Below are positions 28,257 to 35,614 of a DNA stretch of 49,763 nucleotides, piece by piece. The position numbers and the translations under genes were made by a program. The DNA comes from Parabacteroides sp. ZJ-118 (lineage in GTDB: Bacteria; Bacteroidota; Bacteroidia; Bacteroidales; Tannerellaceae). Within the stretch, counting starts at the first letter, position 1, and each line of letters begins with the position of its first letter. The notes beneath the pieces were generated by a model, which searched no databases, had not been told where the DNA came from, and saw nothing but the letters and a program-made list of their open reading frames with translations. The DNA lies in the NCBI RefSeq assembly GCF_011038785.1, contig NZ_JAAKDT010000021.1:1-49763 (forward strand). Direction: 5' to 3'.

Positions 28257-30413
28257 TTACCAGTTTTGCGCCTTCTGGGCCTTCAAGGGGCGGTCGAGCG
28301 CCTCGTACACGAAGACGGGCAGGATCCACTCGCCGTTATGGCCCGCCAGATGATCGCCGAACCAGCTGTCATACTTGTTCGGGCGGTACGGGTCGCCGGC
28401 TCCGAGGATATAGGGCTTTTGGTCGCCCGCGCGATAGTTCGTCGTCCCCCAGAAACGCTCGAATTGCGTTTGCGTCAGGGTATAGGGCATGAGCATATCG
28501 GTGCCCGGCGAGGAGGCGATGACGGAATACTGGTCCCCGCTCTCGCGGGCGACGCCCACGCCGGTGATGACACGCCCGGCCTCGCGGTCGGCCTCCTCGG
28601 CGAACTTGAGGGAGACGTAATGGTTATCGATGGCCGACCAGTTCATGCCCGAGTCGGCATTGTCGCCCCGGATGGTATAGCCGGCGCTGCGGGCGGCGTC
28701 GCTATCGAGGAAGCGGATGTTGGTGATCGGGTCGCACTCGTCCACAAAATCGAGGGCTACCCACCAAAGCTGGTCGGTCGCGTCGCTCACGGCGATGTAA
28801 TTGGCCGACGAGGTCTCCAGCATGCACCCCTTCCGCTCGTCGCCGGGCGCCTTGCTGTTGGCCACGAGTGGGGTATAGATGCGCTTCGTCATGCCGTCCG
28901 GCCCTACCATCACGCGTTGCTCCGGTTGTTCTTGATAGCCGTTCTTGGCACGGAGCATCATGAAGTCCGCCACGACCAGCTTCGGCTTGTCCGCCAGCTT
29001 CGAGTGGTCATCCACGTAGGCGTTGAGGTGCTCCATCAGCGCGTCCCGCCGCGGCTGGTTCTTCGTCAGGAAATAGAGGGGGACCAGGAAGCACTTGGTG
29101 GTATCGCCCCTGGGGGCGTAGCTGACGAGGTGAAGGTTGCTGTTCTCGTCGGCGATAGACTGGTCCCAACTCTCGAAGTCCATGGAGGCGTTGCCGCCGG
29201 TGATGATCATGATGCTCTCCTCCGACATGTGCTCGTTCAGCTCCGACTTCGTGCTGCCGCCCCCGGCGCCGATCTTGCCGCCGTGCGTGCCCATCACCCG
29301 GTAGTAGGTCTGGAGCCAGTTCTCGCCCGCTCCCGGCTGCGCCTCCGCCTTGACAGAGAGGTCCACCTCGGCGGCGACCACCGTCTCGTCATAGTAGTAG
29401 TTCTCCTTGCGGCTGTATACATAGGTATAGCTTCCGCCGAAGACCCCTCCCACCAGCACGTGCGTGCCATAGGTATCGTAAAGCTTGTAGATGCCCTCCT
29501 TGGAGTTGTCGTAGCGCTTGTAGAGGTCGCTGCCGGGATCATTCAGCAGGCGCGAGGCGGTGGTGGTGAGGAACGGCAGGAAAAGGTCGGGATTGGTGTC
29601 GGCGGTATAGATGGCGGTGGCCAGGTGCAGCTCCACCATCGGCTTGACATGGATGTCGACATGATACTCGAAGCGGTTGGAGGAGGTGCGGTTGTGCTGG
29701 AACCGCTCCTCGAGCGAGCCGGAGAAGAGCTTCGAGGTCGACAGATCGGGCGCGCCCTGGTGGATGAAGCCGAGGTTGCTCGCCGATACGCCGAACTCCT
29801 GCCACATGTTGTCCACCAGCTCCCGGTAGTCGACGCCGGAGCGCTCGCGCCCCCACGACTCGGCATGCGGGGTCTTCACGAAGGCCTCGGTGCCGTAGAT
29901 CAGGTTGAAATCGAGGAAAGGCTCGTTGGGGGCGGCGAAGATATCGCCGGTCGTGTTGATCGTCTTGCCGATGTTGTGCATGTAGCCCGGGGCGTCGGCC
30001 GACGCGGATCCGTCCAGCCGGGGTTGCGAGACGAGGTAGAGGGTGTCCGCCGGGGCGTCGGCCGACTTGGCGGCGCCTCCCCGCAGGGCGATCTTCTCGA
30101 GGAAGGGCTTGCGCTCCACCCCCTGCTTGAGGTTGAGCACGAGGAAGCGGCCCTCCGCCCCCTGCCTTATCTCGTAGTCAAAATAGGTACCGCCCAGCTC
30201 GACGTCGCCGACGCGGTCGTTGTCCACCGGGATGGCGATCTCGCCCTCCCACGGACAGATGATAAACAGGCGGCTGCCCTCCGGCCCGACGGCGAGGTCG
30301 AACTCCGTCACCCGCTGGGGGACGTACACCGTCGTGTCATCGTCGGAACATCCCGCGAGGAAGGCCGACGCCACCAGCGCCAAGGCGCCGAGAAACAAAG
30401 ATTTCCTTTTCAT
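28257..30413 (-). CDS. MACPF (membrane-attack-complex/perforin) domain lipoprotein, BSAP-like
   Basis: The 718-residue product has a lipoprotein signal peptide with lipobox LAGC (Cys22) followed by SDDD, an acidic surface-export pattern. After a small N-terminal beta domain (about 30-130), a MACPF domain spans roughly 145-480. Its signature is YDTYGTHVLVGGVFGG (YGTH 315-318, paired glycines 322-323 and 326-327), followed by strands and the conserved GG-rich turn THGGKIGAGGGS. A C-terminal beta-rich domain (about 500-718) resembles the receptor-binding part of pore formers. Some Bacteroidales MACPF lipoproteins (BSAP-1 to -4) are secreted in vesicles and kill related strains; this is a plausible but untested role. 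Local G+C is very high (68% on one 60-base line I counted). It follows the HTH gene by 66 nt and may be truncated. Confidence 0.88.
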   Translation of the reverse strand: MKRKSLFLGALALVASAFLAGCSDDDTTVYVPQRVTEFDLAVGPEGSRLFIICPWEGEIAIPVDNDRVGDVELGGTYFDYEIRQGAEGRFLVLNLKQGVERKPFLEKIALRGGAAKSADAPADTLYLVSQPRLDGSASADAPGYMHNIGKTINTTGDIFAAPNEPFLDFNLIYGTEAFVKTPHAESWGRERSGVDYRELVDNMWQEFGVSASNLGFIHQGAPDLSTSKLFSGSLEERFQHNRTSSNRFEYHVDIHVKPMVELHLATAIYTADTNPDLFLPFLTTTASRLLNDPGSDLYKRYDNSKEGIYKLYDTYGTHVLVGGVFGGSYTYVYSRKENYYYDETVVAAEVDLSVKAEAQPGAGENWLQTYYRVMGTHGGKIGAGGGSTKSELNEHMSEESIMIITGGNASMDFESWDQSIADENSNLHLVSYAPRGDTTKCFLVPLYFLTKNQPRRDALMEHLNAYVDDHSKLADKPKLVVADFMMLRAKNGYQEQPEQRVMVGPDGMTKRIYTPLVANSKAPGDERKGCMLETSSANYIAVSDATDQLWWVALDFVDECDPITNIRFLDSDAARSAGYTIRGDNADSGMNWSAIDNHYVSLKFAEEADREAGRVITGVGVARESGDQYSVIASSPGTDMLMPYTLTQTQFERFWGTTNYRAGDQKPYILGAGDPYRPNKYDSWFGDHLAGHNGEWILPVFVYEALDRPLKAQKAQNW

Positions 30414-30479
30414 ACGTGTTGTGTTTATAGGATTTGTAAAATTAAGGATTCATTCGTTCGCCGTCCCGCGGGGGCAGCG

Positions 30480-30965
30480 CTACTCGATCGCCCGCACCCA
30501 GTCGTCCAGGACCTTGGCATCCTCCGGCAGCATCTTCTGCTTCAGCCGGTAGCGGGTGGTATGCAGGCTCCCGACGGAGATGGACATCTTGTCGGCGATC
30601 TCCCGGTTGCTCAGGTTCATCTTGATCAGCATGCAAAGGGTCTCCTCCACCGGCGTGATACCCGGCACCCGCTCCCTGAGCCGCGGCAGGAACCCCGGGT
30701 AGGTCGTCCGGAAGGAGCGGTGAAACGCCCCGTCCTTTTTCCGGTCCGGATCGGCGGGGAGGCACGAGGCAAGCAGGTTCTCCTTCCGCAGCGGACACTC
30801 GGCGGCGTGGCGCTCCAACAACCCCTCCAACCCGCCGAGACACTCGTCGATCCGCTCGTCGATCCGCCGGCTCAACCGCCGCCACACCAGCAACCAGCCG
30901 ACCCCGCTGAGGAGAAGCGGCAGCATCGCGCACACCATCAAAATCCGCAAGTAAGACTCTTCCAT
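30480..30965 (-). CDS. Membrane-anchored LuxR-type helix-turn-helix protein
   Basis: The 161-residue protein begins with one transmembrane segment (about 7-28, RILMVCAMLPLLLSGVGWLLVW). A charged amphipathic stretch follows (RRLSRRIDERIDECLGGLEGLLERH, likely a dimerising coiled coil), then a C-terminal GerE/LuxR-type HTH (about 102-145: ITPVEETLCMLIKMNLSNREIADKM, with SVGSLHTTRYRLKQKM as recognition region). There is no receiver or TPR sensor domain. It is encoded just upstream of the MACPF gene on the same strand, so it is either a regulator of that gene, cotranscribed with it, or both. An overlapping frame of similar length exists only because the region is GC-rich. Confidence 0.8.
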   Translation of the reverse strand: MEESYLRILMVCAMLPLLLSGVGWLLVWRRLSRRIDERIDECLGGLEGLLERHAAECPLRKENLLASCLPADPDRKKDGAFHRSFRTTYPGFLPRLRERVPGITPVEETLCMLIKMNLSNREIADKMSISVGSLHTTRYRLKQKMLPEDAKVLDDWVRAIE

Positions 30966-31039
30966 GTCGTTTTATTTTTGTCAGCCCCAAAGAAAACGAT
31001 TCCTATCCTTATACGACGAATACTTTTTTGAGCAATCCT

Positions 31040-31058
31040 CTCAACAACGTCTCAACAA
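31040..31058. repeat. Tandem 8-bp repeat upstream of the HTH gene
   Basis: CTCAACAA occurs at 31040-31047 and 31051-31058, 11 bp apart and so on the same face of the helix, 75-93 nt upstream of the HTH start. Spacing and position fit an operator, possibly for autoregulation. Chance is not excluded. Confidence 0.35.
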
Positions 31059-31127
31059 TGGCGCTATTCGTATGAATTATACCCCCCTATGCCGGCGATA
31101 TGCCCCCCGAAGGGTTTCCCCGTCCAC

Positions 31128-31190
31128 AAAAAAATCCCCCCTTTCCGGTGGGTGCTGCCGAAGGCGGCAGGCTCGCCAAAAAGGGGGGAT
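31128..31190 (-). terminator. Two-tier terminator of the PASTA-rluD-ddl-acyltransferase operon
   Basis: ATCCCCCCTTT (31134-31144) pairs with AAAGGGGGGAT (31180-31190), enclosing a second hairpin CTGCCG/CGGCAG (31155-31160, 31165-31170). On the minus strand the stem is followed by a run of seven Ts (complement of 31128-31134). It starts 39 nt past the acyltransferase stop. Confidence 0.8.
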
Positions 31191-31229
31191 CGAAAGGCGG
31201 ATCGCCCCAGAACGGCCGACAGGGACGGC

Positions 31230-32387
31230 CTATAAAGTGACCAGATGGTTCTTCAACGGGTTGGAATACATCTCCAGGAGCTTCTTGCGCAGGAACGCCT
31301 CGTCCTTGTCCGGCAAGACGATCTTGTCCAGCTGCCCCCGCAGGTAGTCCTCGAACCGCTGCTTGTCCTTCGGGCCGTAGTGCGCCTGGAAACGGCGGGT
31401 GCCGTGCAGCAGGTCATACGCCACGTAGTTGCAGGGGTAGAAGCGGTAGTGCTTGTAGATCTCCCGGTCGATGATGGCGGCGATGGCGCCGACCAGCTCG
31501 TTCTTCTCCATGCCGGGATCCAACCGGGCCAGGGAGCCGTTGATGGGCGACGCCAGGGTGAAATGGACGCGTCCCTTGTCGCTGAGGATGCCGGTCTCCA
31601 TGCTCAGCAGGTCATCGCGCTGGCTCTTGACGAAGTCGGGGTTGTCCCGCTTCATCTGGAACTCCTTCGCCTTGAGGTAGTCGCAGGGATCGAACTCGTA
31701 AGAGATGGAGACGGGGACGATGTTCAGATCCATCAGGTTCAACAGCAGGTTCCCCTTATCGCCGCCGATGCTCAGCATCTTCAACACGCTGCCCTGCGTA
31801 CGGTCGTCCGAATCCTTGGCGCGGCCCTCGCGCTGGGCGATCCAGACGGACTCTTTCGTCTCCTTGATCGCGTGATGGATATAGGCGGAAAGGGTCTTGC
31901 TGACCTCCAACATCTGGCGGACGGAGACGCCGCGCTTCACGATAAAGCTGTTGTTCAGGCGGACGAGCGTCTCGATCCACGGACGGATCAGCAGGTTGTT
32001 GCCGATCGCCACCTGCGTCATGCCGTAGCCTACGTCGTAGAGCATGACGTTCAAGAAGGAGGCATCCAATACGATGTCGCGGTGGTTGGAGATGAAGGTG
32101 CAGGGCTTCTTGTCTTTCGGCAGGCGGCTGCGGCCGGAGATCGTCAGCGAGAAGGTGGTCTTCTTCGCCACCGTCATCACCGCCTCGTACGCCAGCTTCG
32201 CCTTGAAGTCCTCTTTGGTCTTGAAGGAACGCATGGTGGCTGAAAACTCTTTCCAATTCACGTCCGGGTAGATGTACCGGAAGGCCCGCTCGAAATCTTC
32301 ATTGGCAATCAGCGATTCGATCGCCTCTTTCACCTCGTCGTTGTTCAGCGGACGGATATCGTCGAAATCATTCATAGGAACTTCCAT
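31230..32387 (-). CDS. Glycerol-phosphate-type acyltransferase (PlsC superfamily)
   Basis: The 385-residue protein belongs to the acyltransferase superfamily that adds acyl chains to glycerol phosphate or lysophospholipids. Motif I is seen as FISNHRDIVLDASF (catalytic His with a downstream Asp, spacing slightly longer than the textbook HX4D). A middle basic motif follows (NSFIVKRGVSVRQ), and motif III as WIAQREGRAKD in place of FPEGTR. A further conserved stretch is LNIVPVSISYEFDP. No clear membrane helix is present, so membrane association is probably peripheral. It is the last gene of the PASTA-rluD-ddl operon, 17 nt after ddl, and ends in a strong terminator. The exact acceptor cannot be told. 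Confidence 0.85.
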   Translation of the reverse strand: MEVPMNDFDDIRPLNNDEVKEAIESLIANEDFERAFRYIYPDVNWKEFSATMRSFKTKEDFKAKLAYEAVMTVAKKTTFSLTISGRSRLPKDKKPCTFISNHRDIVLDASFLNVMLYDVGYGMTQVAIGNNLLIRPWIETLVRLNNSFIVKRGVSVRQMLEVSKTLSAYIHHAIKETKESVWIAQREGRAKDSDDRTQGSVLKMLSIGGDKGNLLLNLMDLNIVPVSISYEFDPCDYLKAKEFQMKRDNPDFVKSQRDDLLSMETGILSDKGRVHFTLASPINGSLARLDPGMEKNELVGAIAAIIDREIYKHYRFYPCNYVAYDLLHGTRRFQAHYGPKDKQRFEDYLRGQLDKIVLPDKDEAFLRKKLLEMYSNPLKNHLVTL

Positions 32388-32404
32388 CTCTTTATCATTG
32401 ACTC

Positions 32405-33385
32405 TTAGTTAAACTCGCTTTCTATAATGTCTGTCAAGACCTCCCGGATCTCCAGGCCGGCGGCCCGCACCTGCTGCGGGATGAAGCTGGTCGCCGTCAT
32501 GCCGGGCGTCGTGTTGACCTCCAGCAGGACCGGCTCGCCGTCCGGCGGGAGGATGTAATCGACACGGATCAGCCCCTTGGCGCCCAGCAGGCCGTAGATC
32601 CGCAGGGTCTCGCGTCGCACCTTCTCCGCCAGCTCGGCGGAGATGCGGGCGGGGGTGATCTCCTGTACCTGCCCGTTGTACTTGGCGTCGAAGTCGAAGA
32701 ACTCGTTATCCGTAACCACCTCGGTCAGCGGGAAGACGACCGCCTTGCCGGCGGCCTTGTAGCAGCCGCAGGTCACCTCGGTCCCATCGATGAAACGTTC
32801 GATGACCACCTCCCGTCCTTCGCCGAAGGCCTTGGCGATGGCGGGTTGGATGCCCGAGGCCTCCTTTACCTTCGTCACCCCGAAGCTGCTGCCGCCGTCG
32901 TTGGGCTTCACGAAGAGCGGAAGGCCCAGCTGGCGGACCACCTCGTCGTCCGTCACCGTCTCTCCCTTGAACAGGTGGATGGAGGGGGCGATGTTCACGC
33001 CGAAGCCTTTCAAATAGTGGTTGCACACATATTTATTGAAGGTCAGGGCGCTCACCAGCATCCCGCAGGAGGAGTAGGGCATCCCGATCAGGTCGAAGTA
33101 GCCTTGCAGCCGCCCGTCCTCACCCGGCGTCCCGTGGATCGTGATGTAGGCGAAGTCGAAATGCCTCACCACACCGTTCTCCCGGAAGCTGAAATCATTC
33201 TTGTCGATCGGCGCGTGTTCCCCGCCGGGGAGCCGTACCGCCCATTCGTCTCGCTTGACGATGGCAATATATACATTATATTTCTCTTTATCAAGAAAGG
33301 AGTAGATTCCTTCCGCGCTTTTCAATGAAATAACGATCTCGGAGGAATCGCCTCCGGCAACAATAGCAATGTTCCTTTTCATCAT
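32405..33385 (-). CDS. ddl: D-alanine--D-alanine ligase
   Basis: Ddl joins two D-alanines with ATP, supplying the terminal dipeptide of peptidoglycan. The 326-residue protein has the three ATP-grasp subdomains: the N-terminal NIAIVAGGDSSEIVISLKSA, the central FVKPNDGGSSFGVTKV with the glycine-rich ATP loop, and the C-terminal GLIRVDYILPPDGEPVLLEVNTTPGMTATS, whose Glu and Asn bind Mg2+. YITIHGTPGEDGRLQGYFDLIGMPY is the usual D-Ala site region. It starts immediately after the rluD stop; two ATG codons (33385, 33382) are both possible starts. It sits in an operon with other envelope and ribosome genes. Confidence 0.96.
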   Translation of the reverse strand: MMKRNIAIVAGGDSSEIVISLKSAEGIYSFLDKEKYNVYIAIVKRDEWAVRLPGGEHAPIDKNDFSFRENGVVRHFDFAYITIHGTPGEDGRLQGYFDLIGMPYSSCGMLVSALTFNKYVCNHYLKGFGVNIAPSIHLFKGETVTDDEVVRQLGLPLFVKPNDGGSSFGVTKVKEASGIQPAIAKAFGEGREVVIERFIDGTEVTCGCYKAAGKAVVFPLTEVVTDNEFFDFDAKYNGQVQEITPARISAELAEKVRRETLRIYGLLGAKGLIRVDYILPPDGEPVLLEVNTTPGMTATSFIPQQVRAAGLEIREVLTDIIESEFN

Positions 33386-34465
33386 CTATAGTTCTTTAGT
33401 AGTTGCATATACGCGCCATCTGTCGACCAACGCGGCCATGTCGGCCGGTATCTCGGAATCGAAAAACATCTCCTTGCCGGTGGTCGGATGGACGAAGCCG
33501 AGCGTCTTGGCATGCAATGCCTGGCGCGGGCAGATGGCGAAGCAGTTTTGCACGAATTGTTTGTACTTGGTGGTGGTGTTCCCTTTCAGGATCTCGTTCC
33601 CGCCATACCGCTCGTCGTTGAAGAGGGTATGCCCGATGTGCCTCATGTGGACCCGGATCTGGTGCGTGCGCCCCGTCTCCAGACGGCACTCCACCAAGCT
33701 CACGTAGCCCAGGCGCTCCAGGACGGTATAATGGGTGACCGCCGTCTTCCCCTGGTCGCCCTCCGGAAAGACCGCCATCTGCATGCGGTCGCGGGGGTTA
33801 CGACCGATATTGCCCTCGATCCGCCCCTCGTCTTCCCGCACGATGCCCCATACCAAGGCGCGGTATGCGCGCCGGGTGGTCTTGTGGAAGAACTGCAGGC
33901 TGAGGTGGGCCTTCGCCTCGGGCTTCTTGGCGACCACCAGCAGGCCGGAGGTATCTTTGTCGATGCGGTGGACGAGTCCCAAGGCGGGGTCGTTGGGGTC
34001 GTAGGCAGGGTCGTCCTTCAGGTACCAGGCGAGGGCGTTCACCAGCGTGCCGGTGTAGTTGCCGTGCCCGGGATGAACGACCAGCCCCGCCGGCTTGTCG
34101 ACCACCAGCAGGTCGTCGTCCTCATAGACGATATTCAAAGGGATTTCTTCGGGGATAATCTCCAGTTCCCGGCGCGGGCGATCCATCACGATAGAAACCA
34201 CGTCCAAGGGTTTCACCCGGTAATTGCTTTTCACCGGCTTGTCGTTCACCCGGATACAACCCACCTCCGCCGCCAATTGGATGCGGTTACGGGTGGCGCC
34301 CATCATCCGGTCGACCAGGAATTTGTCCACCCGGAGCAGGGACTGCCCCTTGTCCGCCACGAAGCGGAAGTGCTCATACAGCTGGTTCGACGATGTTTCG
34401 TCTTCTTCCGGCATCAGCAGGTCGTCTACCTGTTCATCATCCCTATCGTCCAAAAACTCGTCCAT
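33386..34465 (-). CDS. rluD: RluA-family 23S rRNA pseudouridine synthase (RluD-like)
   Basis: The 359-residue enzyme should convert uridines to pseudouridine in 23S rRNA (helix 69 for RluD). An acidic N-terminal extension (about 1-40) precedes an S4-type RNA-binding domain (about 44-95, RVDKFLVDRMMGATRNRIQ). The catalytic domain carries VVDKPAGLVVHPGHG and HRIDKDTSGLLVVAK, with catalytic Asp169 in RID. RTHQIRVHMRHIGHTLFNDERYGG is the conserved C-terminal signature. It lies 4 nt after the PASTA gene and directly before ddl. RluD versus another RluA-family specificity is inferred from architecture and length only. Confidence 0.92.
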   Translation of the reverse strand: MDEFLDDRDDEQVDDLLMPEEDETSSNQLYEHFRFVADKGQSLLRVDKFLVDRMMGATRNRIQLAAEVGCIRVNDKPVKSNYRVKPLDVVSIVMDRPRRELEIIPEEIPLNIVYEDDDLLVVDKPAGLVVHPGHGNYTGTLVNALAWYLKDDPAYDPNDPALGLVHRIDKDTSGLLVVAKKPEAKAHLSLQFFHKTTRRAYRALVWGIVREDEGRIEGNIGRNPRDRMQMAVFPEGDQGKTAVTHYTVLERLGYVSLVECRLETGRTHQIRVHMRHIGHTLFNDERYGGNEILKGNTTTKYKQFVQNCFAICPRQALHAKTLGFVHPTTGKEMFFDSEIPADMAALVDRWRVYATTKEL

Positions 34466-34469
34466 TCCC

Positions 34470-35096
34470 TTAAAACCAGTTTTCTATATCACTATCCAAG
34501 GGTTCTACCGGAATACTATCCAAAGCCAATGAGTCGGGAAGCATATTCGGATCGCCACTGCTTACTTTCAATACGAGATGAGCGGTCAACGGTACCTGTT
34601 CCCCCTTGAGCAAGGTACGCCCGTTTAACTCCACCCCCATCGCCAAATCTTTATAATCGCCCGGCACATATTCGATCTCAACCGACGAGAAGCCGCGGGC
34701 CCGCAGTAAGGCATACGCCTGACGGAAAGATAAGTCTTCCACCTCCGGTATCGCGGCCATCTGGGAGGTCAACGCGTTAATCGTAACAAATAGGATCCGT
34801 CCCTCTTTCACCTTCGATCCGACACCGGGCACCAACTCCACGATGGAACCCGGAGCCACCTCTTTCGAGAAGACGGAATCGATCACGTTATAGCGCAGCT
34901 TGTTATTCCGGAAAAACTCAGCGGCCTCCTCCAGCTTCATTCCTTTCACGTCCGGGACGACCACCGCTTGATTATGGCGGGTATAAGAATCCAGCCACGC
35001 CAGCACGCCATAAACAACGCCGCACGACACGACTATCACCAGCAAGAGATTGATGACAAATGGATTCTTTATCAGTTTTACAAAAAAGTTACTCAT
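34470..35096 (-). CDS. PASTA-domain membrane protein
   Basis: The 208-residue protein has a short cytoplasmic start, one membrane helix (about 13-33, FVINLLLVIVVSCGVVYGVLAWL) and then extracytoplasmic PASTA repeats. The first is VVVPDVKGMKLEEAAEFFRNNKLRYNVIDSVFSKEVAPGSIVELVP, the second IPEVEDLSFRQAYALLRARGFSSVEIEYVP, and a third is partial. PASTA domains bind peptidoglycan fragments in Gram-positive kinases and penicillin-binding proteins; here there is no kinase or transpeptidase domain. As first gene of an operon with rluD and ddl, a cell-wall role is plausible. An exact TAnnTTTG box lies about 26 nt upstream. Confidence 0.92.
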   Translation of the reverse strand: MSNFFVKLIKNPFVINLLLVIVVSCGVVYGVLAWLDSYTRHNQAVVVPDVKGMKLEEAAEFFRNNKLRYNVIDSVFSKEVAPGSIVELVPGVGSKVKEGRILFVTINALTSQMAAIPEVEDLSFRQAYALLRARGFSSVEIEYVPGDYKDLAMGVELNGRTLLKGEQVPLTAHLVLKVSSGDPNMLPDSLALDSIPVEPLDSDIENWF

Positions 35097-35121
35097 TTCA
35101 TGTATGTGTTTGTAGGCGGTT

Positions 35122-35153
35122 CAAAAGTAGAAAAAAAACGGCATATAGACCAA
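35122..35153 (-). promoter_or_regulatory. Promoter of the PASTA-rluD-ddl-acyltransferase operon
   Basis: The minus strand reads TTG (complement of 35151-35153), 21 nt, then TACTTTTG (complement of 35122-35129), an exact TAnnTTTG. The leader would be about 20 nt. Confidence 0.55.
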
Positions 35154-35173
35154 TATCCACCGGAGCAATACTA

Positions 35174-35220
35174 CAAAAACAAAGAAAGTAAAGGCTTTTT
35201 AGGAAAAAAACCTCTACTTT
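35174..35220 (-). terminator. Terminator downstream of rpmH
   Basis: On the minus strand AAAGTAGAGG (complement of 35211-35220) pairs with CCTTTACTTT (complement of 35185-35194), a 10-bp stem with one G-U pair, followed by a T-rich run (CTTTGTTTTTG). It begins 27 nt after the rpmH stop. Confidence 0.6.
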
Positions 35221-35247
35221 CTCTATAAATCTTCAGGACGGGATTGC

Positions 35248-35400
35248 TTATCCGTTGTATTCGTCTGATACCGTCAATTTCGCTCTGCCCTTCGCACGAC
35301 GAGACGCCAATACTCTACGGCCATTAGCGGTAGCCATTCTTGAACGGAAGCCATGCTTGTTCTTTCTTTTCCGGTTGGAAGGTTGGAATGTTCTTTTCAT
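35248..35400 (-). CDS. rpmH: Ribosomal protein L34
   Basis: A 50-codon frame from the ATG at 35400 to TAA at 35248 encodes [20 protein letters not shown] followed by [21 protein letters not shown], the unmistakable basic L34 sequence of the 50S ribosomal subunit. The last residues (LTVSDEYNG) are a lineage-specific tail. A textbook Bacteroidetes promoter sits upstream at 35445-35475 and a terminator downstream, so it is transcribed alone. The usual rnpA or dnaA neighbours found in other phyla are absent. Confidence 0.97.
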   Translation of the reverse strand: MKRTFQPSNRKRKNKHGFRSRMATANGRRVLASRRAKGRAKLTVSDEYNG

Positions 35401-35444
35401 CTTTCTATATTAATTTATTATTATTCGCATACTTATTCGGGCTG

Positions 35445-35475
35445 CAAAGATAGAGCCTTTTTTTTAATAAACAAA
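35445..35475 (-). promoter_or_regulatory. Strong promoter of rpmH
   Basis: The minus strand has TTTG (complement of 35472-35475), exactly 19 nt, then TATCTTTG (complement of 35445-35452). This is a perfect Bacteroidetes -33/-7 pair. The A/T-rich spacer and the upstream T tracts fit a highly expressed ribosomal gene. The leader would be about 38 nt. Confidence 0.8.
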
Positions 35476-35583
35476 AGGTCGTGCGATTTTTTTAAATATC
35501 AAAGGAGCGTCATCGTCATCGAGACCATAGCGAATCGCGCAGGACTCTCTCCAGAAGAGATAGCGGAGTGCTAGCGCGGACTT

Positions 35584-35614
35584 AAAAAGAGGGGAGTCAA
35601 AAGATTCCCCCTTT
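35584..35614 (-). terminator. Possible terminator overlapping the TPR gene stop
   Basis: Arms at 35586-35595 and 35605-35614 (TTCCCCCTTT on the right) give a 10-bp stem with one or two mismatches. The TPR stop codon (35597-35599) lies in the loop, and a run of As at 35584-35588 becomes Ts on the minus strand. Moderate support. Confidence 0.45.

Noticed and set aside
28101-31031. A 976-codon open frame on the plus strand, antisense to the MACPF and HTH genes
   Set aside because: It has no recognisable domain or signal and is rich in Arg/Gly/Val/His as antisense GC-rich frames are. The minus strand here has clear lipobox, MACPF and HTH motifs. The long frame is a by-product of high G+C at third codon positions.
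31245-34609. Long plus-strand frames (332 and 373 codons) opposite the acyltransferase and rluD genes
   Set aside because: They lie opposite well-recognised genes, show no motifs, and reflect GC-rich codon use on the other strand.
35353-35574. 73-codon plus-strand frame over rpmH
   Set aside because: It overlaps rpmH and its promoter on the opposite strand.
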